Shown here piece by piece: positions 61,681 to 64,000 of a DNA stretch of 64,000 bases. Source of the stretch: Neodontobutis hainanensis. Taxonomy: Eukaryota; Chordata; Actinopteri; Gobiiformes; Odontobutidae. The first letter of the stretch is position 1. The number at the start of each line of letters is the position of its first letter. The DNA lies in NCBI GenBank assembly GCA_024349245.1, contig JALDNG010000022.1, positions 13,028,501-13,092,500 on the forward strand. Reading direction: 5' to 3'. Below the pieces are notes generated by a model. That model was not told where the DNA came from. It made no database searches and worked only from the letters and a program-made list of their open reading frames with translations. Both the position numbers and the translations under genes were made by a program.

Positions 61681-63119
61681 AAAAGTTGCTCCAGAAAACT
61701 AAAACTAAAGAAATCTTAAAGCTCAAATCCAATCTGTCAACCATTTGGTTATAAGAACATTACATAATATATTTTATATGTAGCTGTTTGTTAAAAAAAT
61801 TCCTTTTCAATTGCATTAACATACCACTTCATTTTAAGCAGTCGATAAGCCTGAATTTTGACCATATATCTATTAATATATACTAACCTTGTCCTGCAGC
61901 TGGATTCGCTCAAGATTTGGGAGTTTACAAACTCATGAAAATCCATCTTGAATAGCTCCAAGCAAATTATTTGGGTGGCAGCACTGACAGGTCTGGGTGT
62001 GTTTAGGTTTGAAGATAAAGGGACTGTTTTACTGTTACAAACGTTAATAACATGGAGCTGCTCTGATTGGATAAAACACTTTCAATGGGAGCCCTCCCAG
62101 ATGGTACTATGGAACACAGACTGTGGAGCAGTTCTATCTAACAGAGTCAAGTTAATCATATACTGCACTTTACAGAGCTATTTAATGTAGACTGTACAGA
62201 ACAAATATTGTTATGTAATATTTGTCCATAAAAAATTCTTCCATGTGTAACATATTAGTAACAGTCAATGCCAGCCTTTTTAAAGAAACATCTCTTCAGT
62301 CACCGTTTCTTCTACAGCTGTCAGCACTCACACTCAAATCTAAACTGCAGAACTAAACAGAAGCCTTGCACATTTTAAAACACTTCACTGCCAAACTCTT
62401 AGGCTATTTGCATAACAAACCAGTCTAAATAAATTATATTTTACTGATATGAAACAATAATTGCTACCTTGAGTGAATGGGCACTGGTATAAAAGAAATA
62501 AAAGAAGCCTTTGTTTCACCTAAATTCTCTTTTCCCTTTCACTTGGGTTCATTATACTGTCACTTCAACTAATTTGCAGCTCAAAGAGTCACATCAATGT
62601 GCTGCTGTGTTAGACAGATGGCAATTGCATGCTCCTTGAGTTGTTCTGTCTTCTGTATTGATTTGCTTTTTCAACATGCAAGGTAAGCAGCAGCATCAAT
62701 TACCCTTTGTTTCAGGAAAAGGCAAAACAATTTGTCTTGATACTTCACCAATAAAAAAATCACTTTCATTCATCATGACCTCAAGGCTTGCTCTGACACT
62801 ACAGTGGTAAAAATGGCAACAGTGGAATTCAAAGGATCTTAACACATACATTTACATCCTTTTAATACAAATGCCAATTACTGATACGATTTTGTTCTGA
62901 CTGCACTGCTGTCGCTTACAAAGCATGTTAGTGATAACTTTTTATGGTCTTGTACATAATGGTTTCCTGAGTTAACTTATATGGCACAGAATTGATCAAG
63001 CCACCATTAATGTATCACTGAACTTTTACATTTTACTTACAATATATGTGCTTTAAAACAAACTTTAAAACTCCAAGCAAGAAGTGCTACTCACACCTGC
63101 CAGTCTCCCCTCAGTCAAC

Positions 63120-63635
63120 ACACTAATCACTATATAGTGCCCTAAGCAGGGATCACGCCATTTTGTAGTGGTGTCCGAATTTCTAGTGACTGAAATGTGG
63201 TGCACTCAAAGCGGTGCGATTGTGACATGTCTTTTAAACTAAACATGACAAGTTTGAATAAACTTTTATATAAATAAACCGTTACAATATAAAATCACTA
63301 AGGTTAGCTTACCTTAAATTATACAGACAGACCTTTAGAGAGCTTCCCTCTTCAGGCATAAAAGAGCTGCAATTATCCAGTCAGTTTTGCTCATTAATAG
63401 AACAAGAATTGTTGAATAAAATGCGTACATTTATTTATATTAATACGTATTACAAGTCCATTATCAGCGGAGTTTTTTTTTTACATGTAAGTCATGTGAC
63501 TAACAGCGACAGATAAACAACAGTGTAGTGTCCAAAACCGTTCATTAATCGAGTGCACTATATAGTCCTATATAGTGCTGCATTATATAGTGATTGTGGG
63601 GTTAGGGACTAGGAAGTGCATTCGGACACATTTAT
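63120..63635. repeat. Putative MITE-like element with CACTATATAGTG-type ends
   Basis: The left part has AATCACTATATAGTGCCCTA, TTTGTAGTGGTGTCCGAATT and GGTGCACTC. The right part has GTGCACTATATAGTCC, ATTATATAGTGATTGTGG and GTGCATTCGGACAC, which correspond to them in reverse complement. The order suggests a long, imperfect inverted repeat of about 500 bp. The boundaries and superfamily are uncertain. Confidence 0.45.
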
Positions 63636-64000
63636 CGTCCTACAATCCTGTTAATAGAGCTTTAATCAAATTAGATTAATGTAAATAATTTGAGATTGTG
63701 AGTCACAAAATAGGCTGCTCAATGGTTAAGCAGCTGTGTGGAGTCTACCTCTGCACTGGTTTGGTGACTAGACACTTCTTCAGTCCACTGATTCTTCTGT
63801 TGATGGTCCGAATGACGCACAAGCTGTTTAAATAATATCATTTACAACTTTAGCATTAACTGATAAATTAGGCCTGGGTTTGATTTTCACAGCCTGTTTC
63901 CTGTCTTTCTATCCTAAAAGCCCAACCAAAATATAATATACAGAAAAAAAATAAAATAAAAACAACAACTTCCAGTACACACAAGAACCCTGTGAACGAG

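Larger units (their letters stand above)
57037..64000 (+). other. Intron 1 (partial) of the downstream gene
   Basis: No exon with convincing splice sites and protein similarity was found. It contains fish repeat fragments (58171-58200, 61590-61680), an isolated GCGCATGCGC palindrome (60315-60324) and an inverted-repeat-like element near the right edge. The C/T-rich open frames at 57.7-58.7 kb are Ser/Cys/Pro-rich and look like translated pyrimidine tracts. Confidence 0.55.

Noticed and set aside
61948..62190. 80-codon + strand frame with several Trp residues
   Set aside because: No GT-AG boundaries in a matching phase and no family resemblance.

Overview
The window looks like teleost fish chromosomal DNA. 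It is AT-rich and intron-rich, carries long (CA/GT)n tracts, and contains recognisable fragments of fish interspersed repeats (a tRNA-headed SINE, 'ATTCATTC' and 'TTAAATAAAGGTTAAATAAAA' repeat tails, LINE 3' tails, hAT and MITE relics). All supportable genes lie on the + strand. The species cannot be determined from the sequence.

Layout. (1) 1-4735 is AT-rich non-coding DNA, presumably an intron of the first gene. (2) 4736-16699 holds the last three coding exons of a glypican of the GPC3/GPC5 class: an acidic Ser-Gly glycosaminoglycan-attachment exon, a short linker exon and a GPI-signal exon, with an 11.6 kb intron and a 76 bp intron between them. Its upstream exons lie outside the window. 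(3) 16700-24707 is its 3' UTR and an 8 kb intergenic space. (4) 24708-53715 is a complete glypican-1 gene (gpc1): ten coding exons, 537 residues, a 22.5 kb first intron and a compact remainder of about 6.4 kb. (5) 53716-56640 is the gpc1 3' UTR and spacer, with an unusual 18-bp palindrome. (6) From 56640 there is a CpG-rich promoter with three inverted CCAAT boxes and the signal-peptide exon (56943-57036) of another membrane or secreted protein. The rest of that gene is beyond the right edge.

The main result is the gene order. A GPC3/5-class glypican lies head-to-tail immediately upstream of a GPC1/2/4/6-class glypican. This is the same order and orientation as human GPC3-GPC4 (Xq26) and GPC5-GPC6 (13q31-32). 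The window therefore appears to preserve a third ancestral glypican pair, whose first member is absent beside mammalian GPC1. Both proteins would be GPI-anchored heparan-sulfate proteoglycans acting on Wnt, FGF, Hedgehog or BMP signalling at the cell surface.

The remainder is non-coding: repeats, microsatellites, a 607-bp hAT element with a perfect 8-bp target-site duplication, a MITE, a LINE reverse-transcriptase relic and several perfect hairpins. No prokaryotic features, CRISPR arrays, rRNA genes or intact tRNA genes were seen.
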